In this document: piece after piece, positions 22,244 through 30,195 of the stretch
Layout of the letters: each line of letters opens with the position of its first letter
How positions within the stretch are numbered: the first letter of the stretch is position 1
Source: an uncultured Clostridia bacterium
GTDB taxonomy: Bacteria > Bacillota > Clostridia > Oscillospirales > Acutalibacteraceae
Assembly: GCA_904397895.1 (NCBI GenBank)
Contig: CAJFOZ010000090.1
Coordinates: 1 to 39,023 of the forward strand
Direction: 5' to 3'
DNA length: 39,023 bases
Translations under genes and position numbers: made by a program
Notes under the pieces: model-generated
Seen by the model: only the letters and a program-made list of their open reading frames with translations
Databases searched by the model: none
Told to the model about the DNA's origin: nothing

Positions 22244-24868
22244 TTAATTGTTGGCCATTTTATTGAGCTCATATAAGAAGTTGAGAGCTTCAATGGGGGT
22301 TAAGGTATTGACGTCAATGGACTTGAGCTTTGTGGCTATGGCATCCCCTGCCGACGGTACCAAGGAAATTTGCGCATCTTCTTCCCTCTTCTCCGCCTTT
22401 GCTCTGCGAGAACTCTTTTTGGCGGAAGCATGCCCTGTTTCTTCCAGCTGCTTGAGAATCTGCTTGGCCCGAGTAATGACGTCGTCGGGAATGCCCGATA
22501 GCTTGGCCACCTCGATACCGTAGCTGTCGTCCGCTCCTCCTGGGACAATTCTTCTCAAAAAGGTGATGTCGTCCCCCCGCTTTTTCACTGCGATGTTATA
22601 ATTGCGAACGCCTGGATATTGCTGCTCCATCTCGGTTAGTTCGTGGTAATGGGTGGCAAACAGCGTCTTGGCGCCCAGTTTCTTGGTATCGGCCACATAT
22701 TCCAGCACCGCCCGGGCAATGGACATGCCGTCGTATGTAGAGGTGCCTCGGCCGATTTCATCCAGGATCAAGAGGCTGTCGCGGGTGGCGTATTTTAAAA
22801 TATGGGCCACTTCGTTCATCTCCACCATAAAGGTAGACTGGCCGGAGGTTAAGTCGTCCGACGCGCCCACACGGGTAAAGATGCTGTCCACAATGCCTAT
22901 CGATGCCGCAGCAGCAGGGACAAAACTCCCGATCTGGGCCATGAGGACAATAAGGGCTGTTTGACGCATATAGGTGGATTTCCCCGCCATATTGGGGCCG
23001 GTGATAATGGCCACGCGATTTTCATCCCCATCCAGGAAGGTGTCGTTTGGGACAAAGGGGACGTCTTTCAGCATGGCCTCCACCACAGGGTGACGGCCCT
23101 CTTTGATGTTGATTTTGCCGTCCATGGTGATATCCGGACGGCAATAGTGGTTGCGGAAGGCCGACTGGGCAAAGGAACAAAGCACGTCCAGCTTGGCAAT
23201 GGCCGAAGCCGTCTTTTCGATGCGGGATAGCTGGGCCGCCACTTCTTTGCGCACCGATTCATAAAGCTGATATTCCAGCGCTGTGGATCTCTCCTGAGCG
23301 CCTAAGATGCGCCCTTCCAACTCTTTTAGTTCCTGGGTGATGTATCTCTCACAATTGACGAGAGTTTGTTTTCTCACATAGTAAGGTGGAACCTGGCTCA
23401 AATTGGATTTGGTAACCTCTAAGTAATAGCCAAACACCTTGTTGAATCCAACTTTTAGGTTTTTTATGCCGGTTTTTTCCTTCTCTTCGGCTTCAATCTT
23501 GGCGATGATATCCCGGCCGGAGGTATGGATGCTGCGCAGATCATCCAGTTCTTCATTGTATCCTTTCCGGATGATACCCCCTTCACGGAGGGCTACCGGC
23601 GGGTCGTCTTCAATGGCCCGCTCGATAAGGTCGTACATGTCCTCCATCCCGTCGATGCTTTCCCGGATCTCAGTGAGCATGGCGGAATACCCAGCCGACA
23701 GACTCTTTTTGAGGCCGGGAAGACATTGAAAGGTTTTGGACATGGCCCTCAAATCCCGGGCATTTGCCGTGCCGTACACAACCCGGGTCATAAGACGTTC
23801 CATGTCAAAGATGCCTTCCAGCATCTCGCCCAGCTCTTCCCTCAGAGGCGTATTGGCAACCAATTCCTCCACTGCATTGAGGCGGCGGCATACCGACGCG
23901 CTGTTGACCAGCGGTTGCTCAATCCAGGAGCGGATCAGGCGTTTTCCCATTGCGGTTTTGGTGTGATCCAACACCCACAAAAGGGATCCCTTCTTCTCCT
24001 TAGCGCGCATGGTTTCCACCAATTCCAGATTGCGCCTTGTGTTGAGGTCCAGGCGCATAAACTGCGCCTCACTGTAATAGTCCACGTCGGTGATGCGTTC
24101 CAGCCCCGACTTTTGCGTATCGTACAAATACTGTAACGTCACGCCCAAAGCGCCCACCGTCTGGTCGCTGTCGCCTTTTAAATCCATCTGGTCCATGGTC
24201 TTGTGGAAGTGCTTTTCAATCAATTGCACACAGGTTTCCCGCCCAAACATATCCTCGGGGACAGGGGCAAAGATACAATTGAGCTTATTGGTGATAAAAT
24301 CAATGATTTCCCGCTTTTCCGACGCCTTCTGATCCAGCAGGATCTCCTTGGGCGTAAAACGCCCCAATTCATTTTGAATGCGCAGGATAAGGTCTTCCCC
24401 TTCCAATTGGGTGACGTGCACTTCTCCTGTAGAGATATCGGCAAAACAAAGCCCAGCCACCTGGTCGGACATGGACAAGGTGCAGAGAAAATTATTGTTG
24501 GATTCATCTAGCATGGAGTTTTCCGTCACAGTGCCCGGCGTAATTACGCGGACGACGTCCCGTTTCACAAGGCCCTTGGCGGTGGCCGGATCCTCCATTT
24601 GCTCGCAGATGGCAACACGGTATCCCTTTGCAACCAAACGGGCGATGTATGCTTCACAGCTGTGATAGGGTACGCCGCACATAGGCGCCCGTTCTTCCTG
24701 GCCGCAATCCCGTCCGGTTAATGTTAGTTCCAGTTCTTTGGATGCAAGCTTTGCATCCTCAAAGAACATCTCATAAAAATCCCCCAGCCGAAAAAAGAGG
24801 ATGGTATTGGGATTTTGCTTTTTAATCTCCAAATACTGACGCATCATGGGCGACATATTGGTATTCAA
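22244..24868 (-). CDS. mutS: DNA mismatch recognition ATPase MutS
   Basis: This 874-residue MutS1 has the mismatch-probing FYE motif at 31-33 (RLGDFYEMFFEDA), the clamp and lever regions, Walker A GPNMAGKST, Walker B LLILDEIGRGTSTYDG and the ATHYHELTE switch. The C-terminal tail is short and basic/acidic. A TTG at 24868 is preferred as start (GGAGGGG 8 bases upstream); an ATG five codons downstream is too far from that RBS. It acts with MutL, encoded next. The ylbF-like gene precedes it by 54 bases. Confidence 0.97.
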   Translation of the reverse strand: MNTNMSPMMRQYLEIKKQNPNTILFFRLGDFYEMFFEDAKLASKELELTLTGRDCGQEERAPMCGVPYHSCEAYIARLVAKGYRVAICEQMEDPATAKGLVKRDVVRVITPGTVTENSMLDESNNNFLCTLSMSDQVAGLCFADISTGEVHVTQLEGEDLILRIQNELGRFTPKEILLDQKASEKREIIDFITNKLNCIFAPVPEDMFGRETCVQLIEKHFHKTMDQMDLKGDSDQTVGALGVTLQYLYDTQKSGLERITDVDYYSEAQFMRLDLNTRRNLELVETMRAKEKKGSLLWVLDHTKTAMGKRLIRSWIEQPLVNSASVCRRLNAVEELVANTPLREELGEMLEGIFDMERLMTRVVYGTANARDLRAMSKTFQCLPGLKKSLSAGYSAMLTEIRESIDGMEDMYDLIERAIEDDPPVALREGGIIRKGYNEELDDLRSIHTSGRDIIAKIEAEEKEKTGIKNLKVGFNKVFGYYLEVTKSNLSQVPPYYVRKQTLVNCERYITQELKELEGRILGAQERSTALEYQLYESVRKEVAAQLSRIEKTASAIAKLDVLCSFAQSAFRNHYCRPDITMDGKINIKEGRHPVVEAMLKDVPFVPNDTFLDGDENRVAIITGPNMAGKSTYMRQTALIVLMAQIGSFVPAAAASIGIVDSIFTRVGASDDLTSGQSTFMVEMNEVAHILKYATRDSLLILDEIGRGTSTYDGMSIARAVLEYVADTKKLGAKTLFATHYHELTEMEQQYPGVRNYNIAVKKRGDDITFLRRIVPGGADDSYGIEVAKLSGIPDDVITRAKQILKQLEETGHASAKKSSRRAKAEKREEDAQISLVPSAGDAIATKLKSIDVNTLTPIEALNFLYELNKMANN

Positions 24869-24922
24869 AGAAAAGTCCCCTCCCTTACTGTCAAACAAAC
24901 TACCGGTGTCTTACCTTCATCC

Positions 24923-25324
24923 TTAGCTACAGCTGGAGCAACCGTCGCAACTGCCCGAACAAGCCGATGCATCGGCAGTATCGGGATCGGCGCCGTTGGC
25001 GCACATCATAATGATGGTGTTGATACGCTGAAGCAAAGAATCCAAGGCCGTTTTGGCCGCGTTATATTCCTGCATATGAGGGTTTGCCATAATTCTTTCA
25101 TACACTTGCGTCAGCTCTCCATTGAGTTTCTCCAGGCGGGCCTGGTCTTTGTCCGCCTTGCTGTTTTCCGAGTTGATGGCGATGCGCTTTAAATTAAATT
25201 CGCCAATTAAATCCTGCAACTCAGCATCTTTGTCGTTGGCGTCCTTGGCAAGCAGGTAACGGGTATAGCACTCATCCTCCTGGATGGCGCGTCCCAATTC
25301 TCTTGTGATCTCGATGATATCCAT
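24923..25324 (-). CDS. YlbF/YmcA-family protein with Cys-rich tail
   Basis: The 133-residue protein is all-helical in its first 110 residues (ITRELGRAIQEDECYTRYLL, LQDLIGEFNLKRIAI, NPHMQEYNAAKTALDSLLQRIN), matching the YlbF/YmcA family. In Bacillus, YlbF, YmcA and YaaT form a complex that carries Fe-S clusters and supports RNA maturation. The last 13 residues, ACSGSCDGCSSCS, hold four cysteines and suggest metal or cluster binding. The ATG at 25324 has GGAGG 9 bases upstream. The position between miaB and mutS parallels ymcA in B. subtilis. Confidence 0.85.
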   Translation of the reverse strand: MDIIEITRELGRAIQEDECYTRYLLAKDANDKDAELQDLIGEFNLKRIAINSENSKADKDQARLEKLNGELTQVYERIMANPHMQEYNAAKTALDSLLQRINTIIMMCANGADPDTADASACSGSCDGCSSCS

Positions 25325-25372
25325 TATAAATAACCTCCAGTTTAGTATCAAAACAAGTTGTCTTTTGCTTTT

Positions 25373-26788
25373 TTAATCTTCCAGCTCTACAAGTTCACCC
25401 TTCAAAATCCAGTTGAGGGAGGATGTCACATGAACCTGGGCAAACCGGCCGATCATCTCACTTTTCCCAGGAAATCCTACGATAATATTCCCGCTGGTGC
25501 GGCCGCATAGTTCGCCGTTTTTCCCCATCTCCTCGCAGAGCACCCGGACGGTACGGCCCACCATAGCGGCCGAACGTTTGGCGGCAATCCCCTCCTGCAC
25601 TTTCAGCAGTTCATTGAGCCATTTGGCCTTTTCCTCGTGGGGGATGGGATCGGACAGCTTGGCCGCCGGCGTCCCCTCCCTGGGAGAGTAGATGAAGGTG
25701 TAAAGGGAACTGAATTCCACTTGGCGGACAAGGTCTAACGTATCCAAAAATTGCTCGTAGGTCTCCCCTGGGAATCCTACGATAATATCGCTGGTGAGGC
25801 AGATGTCCGGAATCTTTTCCTTTACGTAGGCTACCAAATCCAAATACTGCTGCCTGGTATAGCGGCGGTTCATGGCCTTAAGGATCTGATCGTTACCCGA
25901 CTGGAAGGGCAGATGCAGATGGCGGGCCACTTTATCGCAACGGCTCATGGTATCGATGAGCTCATGGGTAGCATCCTTGGGATGGGACGTCATAAAACGG
26001 ATGCGGAAATCCCCCGGGATCTGGTTGATACGCTCTAAAAGGCCTGCAAAGTTGATCTGTTCCGGAAGTCCCTTCCCATAGGAATTGACGTTCTGACCCA
26101 GGAGCGTAATGTCTTTATACCCGGCTTTCACCAGTTCCTTTGCCTCATTGACCACCGCCTCAGGGGATCGGCTGCGTTCCCGGCCGCGGACATAGGGCAC
26201 AATGCAATAGGAACAGAAATTGTCACAACCATACATGATGGGGAGCCATGCTTTAAAATTGCTCTCCCGCACCACCGGCAGACCTTCCACAATCTCCCCC
26301 TGTCTGTCCGGCAGCTCAAATACACGTTTCCCCCCGGTCAGCGCTTCAAACAGAAGCTCCGGGAAACGGTGAATCACGTGGGTACCGAACACCATGCTGA
26401 CATAGGGGAAGCTTTTGCGGATCCGGTCGGCCACCTGGGGCTGCTGCATCATACAGCCGCACAGGGCGATGATGGTGGAAGGACGCCTGTTCTTTATATG
26501 TTTGAGCGCCCCTACGTTTCCAAACACCCGATCCTCCGCATGCTCCCGGACGGCGCAGGTGTTGAATAGAATAAAATCCGCCTCGTCGGGCGAATCGGTA
26601 AAATCAAAACCCATCTCCTGCAGCATGCCCTTGATCTTTTGGCTATCGGCCACATTCTGTTGGCAGCCGTAGGTCCAAACATGGGCCAAAGGCGGCTGGT
26701 GCGTGGCACGAACGGCCATGATCTCCCGCACCTGATCCACAAAATCCTGTTGGCTCTGCAGTTCCATTTCAGATTGACTGTTGGGCAA
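25373..26788 (-). CDS. miaB: tRNA-2-methylthio-N6-dimethylallyladenosine synthase MiaB
   Basis: MiaB adds the 2-methylthio group to i6A37 of tRNAs. The 471-residue protein has the UPF0004 domain with three cluster cysteines (C42 in YGCQQN, C78 in NTCAVRE, C112 in GCMMQ), the radical SAM motif C188-x3-C192-x2-C195 (GCDNFCSYC), and a C-terminal TRAM domain ending NWILKGELVELED. The TTG at 26788 is chosen because AAGGAGG lies 8 bases upstream; longer frames have no RBS. It is the first gene of the miaB-ylbF-mutS-mutL run and has its own promoter. Confidence 0.96.
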   Translation of the reverse strand: MPNSQSEMELQSQQDFVDQVREIMAVRATHQPPLAHVWTYGCQQNVADSQKIKGMLQEMGFDFTDSPDEADFILFNTCAVREHAEDRVFGNVGALKHIKNRRPSTIIALCGCMMQQPQVADRIRKSFPYVSMVFGTHVIHRFPELLFEALTGGKRVFELPDRQGEIVEGLPVVRESNFKAWLPIMYGCDNFCSYCIVPYVRGRERSRSPEAVVNEAKELVKAGYKDITLLGQNVNSYGKGLPEQINFAGLLERINQIPGDFRIRFMTSHPKDATHELIDTMSRCDKVARHLHLPFQSGNDQILKAMNRRYTRQQYLDLVAYVKEKIPDICLTSDIIVGFPGETYEQFLDTLDLVRQVEFSSLYTFIYSPREGTPAAKLSDPIPHEEKAKWLNELLKVQEGIAAKRSAAMVGRTVRVLCEEMGKNGELCGRTSGNIIVGFPGKSEMIGRFAQVHVTSSLNWILKGELVELED

Positions 26789-26827
26789 GGGTGAAACCTC
26801 CTTCAAGACCTTGACATATATACTCAT

Positions 26828-26856
26828 ATCATACCATTTTTCGGCAAGTTTCACAA
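26828..26856 (-). promoter_or_regulatory. Promoter of the miaB-ylbF-mutS-mutL run
   Basis: On the minus strand TTGTGA (26851-26856) and TATGAT (26828-26833) are separated by 17 bases. It lies between the terminator of the upstream gene and miaB. Confidence 0.7.
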
Positions 26857-26877
26857 GCGCAAAGCCCGGCCAAGTAC

Positions 26878-26908
26878 AAAAAAGATCCTGCACTAAAAAG
26901 TGCAGGAT
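26878..26908 (-). terminator. Terminator of the DUF5685/J-domain/membrane-protein operon
   Basis: ATCCTGCACT (26885-26894) pairs with AGTGCAGGAT (26899-26908) around a 4-base loop. On the minus strand it is followed by CTTTTTTG and sits 3 bases after the stop codon at 26912. Confidence 0.88.
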
Positions 26909-26911
26909 TCT

Positions 26912-27448
26912 TCACGCATGAAATAATTTTCGCACTCGTTTATGGAAGCGATAGAGATATAACGTGATGACCTTGGTCAAAGCGTAATCATAAATGAGGA
27001 AGGTGACATTTGCCAGCGCAAGGAGAATGATCGGACCCCATGCGCCAAAGCTGGTTAGGAAGTCATCCGGCACACCGGTGATCCAAATAGTCACCCAATA
27101 GGATGCTACAGCGGCTACGTTAAAGAGGGCAAATTTGGCCACCCATTCCACCCATCGTTTAGGGATTCGCTCCAGCCGGCTTTTCAGGATGGGATAGTAT
27201 CCCAAAAAAGCCACATATAAAATGGATGCCTGCGGGTCAACGGCCAGTACGAAAGAGAGAACCGCCGTAACGGCAAAAGCTCCCAACGCCCATTTTGCGC
27301 CAGCTTCAATGGTCAGCAGGATCAGCAGTGCCCCTGCGATGGCAGGAAGAGCGTATGTCATGGTGGGGATCAGCCGGGTAAGAAACATGCATACCACAGA
27401 AAGTCCTGCAATAATACCGCCTAATGTGACTTTTGCGCTATTTCTCAT
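26912..27448 (-). CDS. Small integral membrane protein, function unknown
   Basis: This 178-residue protein has about five hydrophobic segments (around 10-27, 33-50, 55-70, 100-120 and 133-160). The opening KVTLGGIIAGLSVVCMFLTR and the overall size resemble substrate-binding S components of ECF transporters, but I see no ligand-specific motif, so that is only a suggestion. The C terminus is basic (RFHKRVRKLFHA), probably cytoplasmic. It begins 18 bases after the J-domain gene and ends at a strong terminator, so it is the last gene of a three-gene operon. Confidence 0.7.
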   Translation of the reverse strand: MRNSAKVTLGGIIAGLSVVCMFLTRLIPTMTYALPAIAGALLILLTIEAGAKWALGAFAVTAVLSFVLAVDPQASILYVAFLGYYPILKSRLERIPKRWVEWVAKFALFNVAAVASYWVTIWITGVPDDFLTSFGAWGPIILLALANVTFLIYDYALTKVITLYLYRFHKRVRKLFHA

Positions 27449-27466
27449 GGACGTTTACCACCTCCA

Positions 27467-28072
27467 TCAGCAGCAGGGAATCAAATCGCCGCCAAAACAT
27501 TCGCAACAACAGTCGGCGCACAAAAGGCCCGAGCACATGTCGCAAGAGGAACACCCTGCTCCCGTACCTCCCGGAGCAGTGCGATATCCCCCACCTTGAC
27601 GCTGGTACTGGATCTGGTTCATGGCGGCCCGATATTCCGGGTTCCCTGGATCCATACGGCAGGCATTGGCAAAATGATTGTATGCTTCCTCCAGCCATCC
27701 CCGACGGTAAAGAACATTGCCTTTCAGGAAATACCATTCCGCATCCCTTCCCGTAGCAGGAACGCCGTCTAAAAGCTGCTCGGCATCCTCAAGACGTCCC
27801 GACGCAATAAAGTTGCGGATATCCTGAAATTGCGAAGACCCCGAGGATCGTTTTGCATTGAAGTCATTGTACTGCGCTCCAGAACGGCGCTCTTTCATAA
27901 TTTGGTCGTAGGCCTGGTTGATTTCCTGCATCTTCTCGGCAGCTAAATCGGAAAGAGGGTTGTCATTGTACCGGTCGGGATGGTACTTCTTTGCCAATTC
28001 GCGATAGGCCGATTTGATTTGATCGTCACTGGCGCCTCGGGAAACACCCAGCACCTTATACGGGTCGCTCAT
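27467..28072 (-). CDS. J-domain protein with TPR-like middle and Cys-rich C terminus
   Basis: The 201-residue protein has an N-terminal J domain (4-62: [23 protein letters not shown] at 31-33, [15 protein letters not shown]), a TPR-like helical region (about 82-148: [34 protein letters not shown]), and a glycine linker into a tail with ten cysteines in the last 28 residues, ending CC. It lacks the DnaJ zinc-finger layout (CxxCxGxG) and the C-terminal substrate domains, so it is not the housekeeping DnaJ. It should recruit an Hsp70 to a specific client. It abuts the DUF5685 gene (stop codon directly before this ATG). Confidence 0.87.
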   Translation of the reverse strand: MSDPYKVLGVSRGASDDQIKSAYRELAKKYHPDRYNDNPLSDLAAEKMQEINQAYDQIMKERRSGAQYNDFNAKRSSGSSQFQDIRNFIASGRLEDAEQLLDGVPATGRDAEWYFLKGNVLYRRGWLEEAYNHFANACRMDPGNPEYRAAMNQIQYQRQGGGYRTAPGGTGAGCSSCDMCSGLLCADCCCECFGGDLIPCC

Positions 28073-28939
28073 TTAACTTTCCACCTTTTTCTGAAGGGTA
28101 TCATGCAAAACGGCGGGCAATCCTTCGTAAAGCACGTTTGATAAAATGGCTGAGAAGCGTCCTGCTTCCAGAAGGTCAAAGGCGTTGGCCGCCTCCGACA
28201 AGGTATGCTGTACAACCTCCTGCGCGTAAGTTCTCACTTCGGGCAGTTGGCCGGGCGCGGTCACTTTTAACGACAGCAAGAATGGATTATAGTTGCCAGA
28301 TTCCAGATCCTTTTCCAAATCGTCGGCAGCGTCGATGAGATACACCCACCGTCCGACAAAATAACAAAGGCGACTTAGCACCCGCTTCTGCGTCTCATCC
28401 TCGCACAGGCAGCTCCCCAGATAAGACAGCAGTTTAGCCGTCGGTTCGGCAGCCCAATCGATGGATGGGGTCTTGGCCTCTTCAAGCGCCCGCTGGGAAT
28501 CGATGTATTCCTTCATCTTTTGATCCAGCTCAGGATAGCGCTTTGCGGCTTTTTTGCGCTTGCCATTGGCCCACGGAAGGGTGAGGCGGGCCGGCAAGCC
28601 CGAAAAAAATGCCGAATCCTCCACGTGATCCTTGATCTTATAATAAGTCATGATCACAGCAGACGCGGCAGCAAAGGATAACTCCTCCCTCCTATCCTTA
28701 CAGCAGACGCACTTTTTCAGCGGATTAAAAAGGCACCTCTGCCGCTCAAAGCTGGGACAGGTAGAGGAAATGGAGAGATACAGCAAAGCCAAAAAGGCAA
28801 AATCGTAATTGAGGATAAACCGGGTAGTAATCCCATACTCCCGGCCAAGGGTTTTGCATAAAGCACAGTATACGCCTTTGTAAGCATCAAACTCTTTCAT
28901 TCTTAAGTTTGGCTTAAATGGCTTTACATATCCAAACAA
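28073..28939 (-). CDS. DUF5685-family protein with isoprenoid-synthase-like Asp motifs
   Basis: The 288-residue protein begins MFGYVKPFKPNLRMKEFDAY and has a CALC pair (C25, C28) and a cluster C61, C69, C77, C79, C80. I recognise this as the DUF5685 family. Two acidic motifs stand out: KIKDHVED (D104, D108) and LIDAADDLEKDLESGNYNP (D203, D206, D207, D211), spaced about 100 residues apart in a mainly helical protein, like the two metal/diphosphate motifs of squalene/phytoene synthases. Enzyme activity is inferred only. Start: TTG at 28939 (GGAG 11 bases upstream) fits family N termini; a GTG at 28951 is possible. First gene of the operon. Confidence 0.75.
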   Translation of the reverse strand: MFGYVKPFKPNLRMKEFDAYKGVYCALCKTLGREYGITTRFILNYDFAFLALLYLSISSTCPSFERQRCLFNPLKKCVCCKDRREELSFAAASAVIMTYYKIKDHVEDSAFFSGLPARLTLPWANGKRKKAAKRYPELDQKMKEYIDSQRALEEAKTPSIDWAAEPTAKLLSYLGSCLCEDETQKRVLSRLCYFVGRWVYLIDAADDLEKDLESGNYNPFLLSLKVTAPGQLPEVRTYAQEVVQHTLSEAANAFDLLEAGRFSAILSNVLYEGLPAVLHDTLQKKVES

Positions 28940-28971
28940 TCGGACAATCACTCCACTTCTATATGGAGTTT

Positions 28972-29000
28972 ATTGTAGCGAAAAAAGCTCAAGATAGCAA
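28972..29000 (-). promoter_or_regulatory. Promoter of the DUF5685 operon
   Basis: On the minus strand TTGCTA (28995-29000) and TACAAT (28972-28977) are separated by 17 bases. CTCCA/TGGAG (28951-28968) forms a small inverted repeat over the translation start region. Confidence 0.6.
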
Positions 29001-29060
29001 TGAACATACTGTAAATTTTTCTATTAAATCACTCTCTCTTTTTTAATCTCATTTTTTCAC

Positions 29061-29089
29061 TTGAAAATCAGTGTATAAAGCGGTAAAAT
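29061..29089 (+). promoter_or_regulatory. Promoter of the GtrA-like gene
   Basis: TTGAAA (29061-29066) and TAAAAT (29084-29089) are separated by 17 bases, about 40 bases before the start codon. Confidence 0.65.
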
Positions 29090-29126
29090 AATACAGTTAA
29101 ATTGAAAATTCGGGATGTGATTACAA

Positions 29127-29555
29127 TTGTTTGATTCCCTTAAAGCTCTCTTTTTTAAGTACAAAGAGCTGATTTTATACGTCTTCTTTGGAGGGTTGAC
29201 TACTTTAGTCAATTTTGTCTCTTATGCGCTTTTGGCAAATGTCTTCCACGTGGATCCTATGATTTCCAATGCCGTGGCTTGGTTCCTGTCAGTGCTGTTT
29301 GCCTATATTACCAATAAAATCTATGTGTTTGAAAGCAAAGAAATGCGTCTCCCCTTCCTCTTGCGGGAAATGGGGGCATTCTTTGCCTGCCGTCTAGCTT
29401 CGGGTGTGATGGACATGGGTATGATGTACGCGATGCTTTACTGGTTCCATTGGAATGATTTGATCTCCAAGATCATTGCTAACGTCTTTGTGATTATCGT
29501 CAATTACATTTTAAGCAAACTTTGGATCTTTAAAAAGCCCAAGGAAGAAAACTAA
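29127..29555 (+). CDS. GtrA-like membrane protein
   Basis: This 142-residue protein has four transmembrane helices. The opening LILYVFFGGLTTLVNFVSYA and the ITNKIYVFES loop, followed at the end by NYILSKLWIFKK, are the hallmarks of the GtrA/DPMS-like family, thought to help flip polyprenyl-phosphate-linked sugars for cell-surface glycosylation. No glycosyltransferase partner is adjacent, so its pathway is unknown. A TTG start at 29127 with GGGATGTG upstream is used. It is a single-gene unit with its own promoter and terminator. Confidence 0.88.
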   Translation: MFDSLKALFFKYKELILYVFFGGLTTLVNFVSYALLANVFHVDPMISNAVAWFLSVLFAYITNKIYVFESKEMRLPFLLREMGAFFACRLASGVMDMGMMYAMLYWFHWNDLISKIIANVFVIIVNYILSKLWIFKKPKEEN

Positions 29556-29579
29556 AGGATGGTATCTATACGTGATTTG

Positions 29580-29617
29580 AAAACGTCTACCGTAAAATTT
29601 TATGGTAGACGTTTTTT
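29580..29617 (+). terminator. Terminator of the GtrA-like gene
   Basis: AAAACGTCTACC (29580-29591) pairs with GGTAGACGTTTT (29604-29615), followed by TT. Confidence 0.85.
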
Positions 29618-29645
29618 GTCACCCTTCTCTTTTCATGCACGCAGC

Positions 29646-29682
29646 AAAAAACGGCGCAACCTAAAAAGGCCGCGCCGTTTTT
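29646..29682 (-). terminator. Terminator downstream of the P-loop protein gene
   Basis: AAAAACGGCGC (29647-29657) pairs with GCGCCGTTTTT (29672-29682). It has A/T tracts on both sides, so it can also back up the GtrA terminator. Confidence 0.8.
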
Positions 29683-29700
29683 GATCCTATCACTTCACAA

Positions 29701-30117
29701 TTACGGATGCATAATCTCGCTGGCATCAATGTCCTTGAGATCAGCTGCATCGGCCGATACCGAGAACACAATATTGATCTCATGCTTCTCAGCCAAAGCA
29801 GCAACCTTTTGATTGAACTGGGCAAAAGCAGCCAGATCATTGCCACCGATCTTTAAGGTACCATCGATGAAAATATCGGTGATGTCATAGTCACCAGCGC
29901 ACATACCGCTGATAAAACCATAAAAAGCATCGTACCCATGGATATCGTAACTATCAGCATCCAGCAACCGCGCTTTATGGCTGATATCATAAAGCAATTT
30001 AGCATTTTTCTCGATAAAAACAACATGCCCTTTGGACTGATCCAACGCCTTGTTTACCAGTTCCAGCAATGCCTTTGTTTTTCCGGAGCCCTTTTTACCA
30101 ACAATCAGTTTGATCAT
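29701..30117 (-). CDS. Small P-loop NTPase of unknown function
   Basis: The 138-residue protein has a Walker A GKKGSGKT (7-14) at the very N terminus and a Walker B-like strand ITDIFIDG (80-86), then a helix and INIVFSVSADA as a further strand. It is a minimal P-loop fold without extra domains. Clostridial homologues exist as unnamed ATP-binding proteins; I do not know a tested function. The ATG follows AGGAGG by 8 bases. It lies 78 bases downstream of pgi on the same strand and may be co-transcribed with it. Confidence 0.75.
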   Translation of the reverse strand: MIKLIVGKKGSGKTKALLELVNKALDQSKGHVVFIEKNAKLLYDISHKARLLDADSYDIHGYDAFYGFISGMCAGDYDITDIFIDGTLKIGGNDLAAFAQFNQKVAALAEKHEINIVFSVSADAADLKDIDASEIMHP

Positions 30118-30195
30118 GGGAAATTCCTCCTGTAATTGTAAATTTGACCTCTTCGGGCCATTTTAAACGAAATAAATAAAATTGAATACCTTTGC

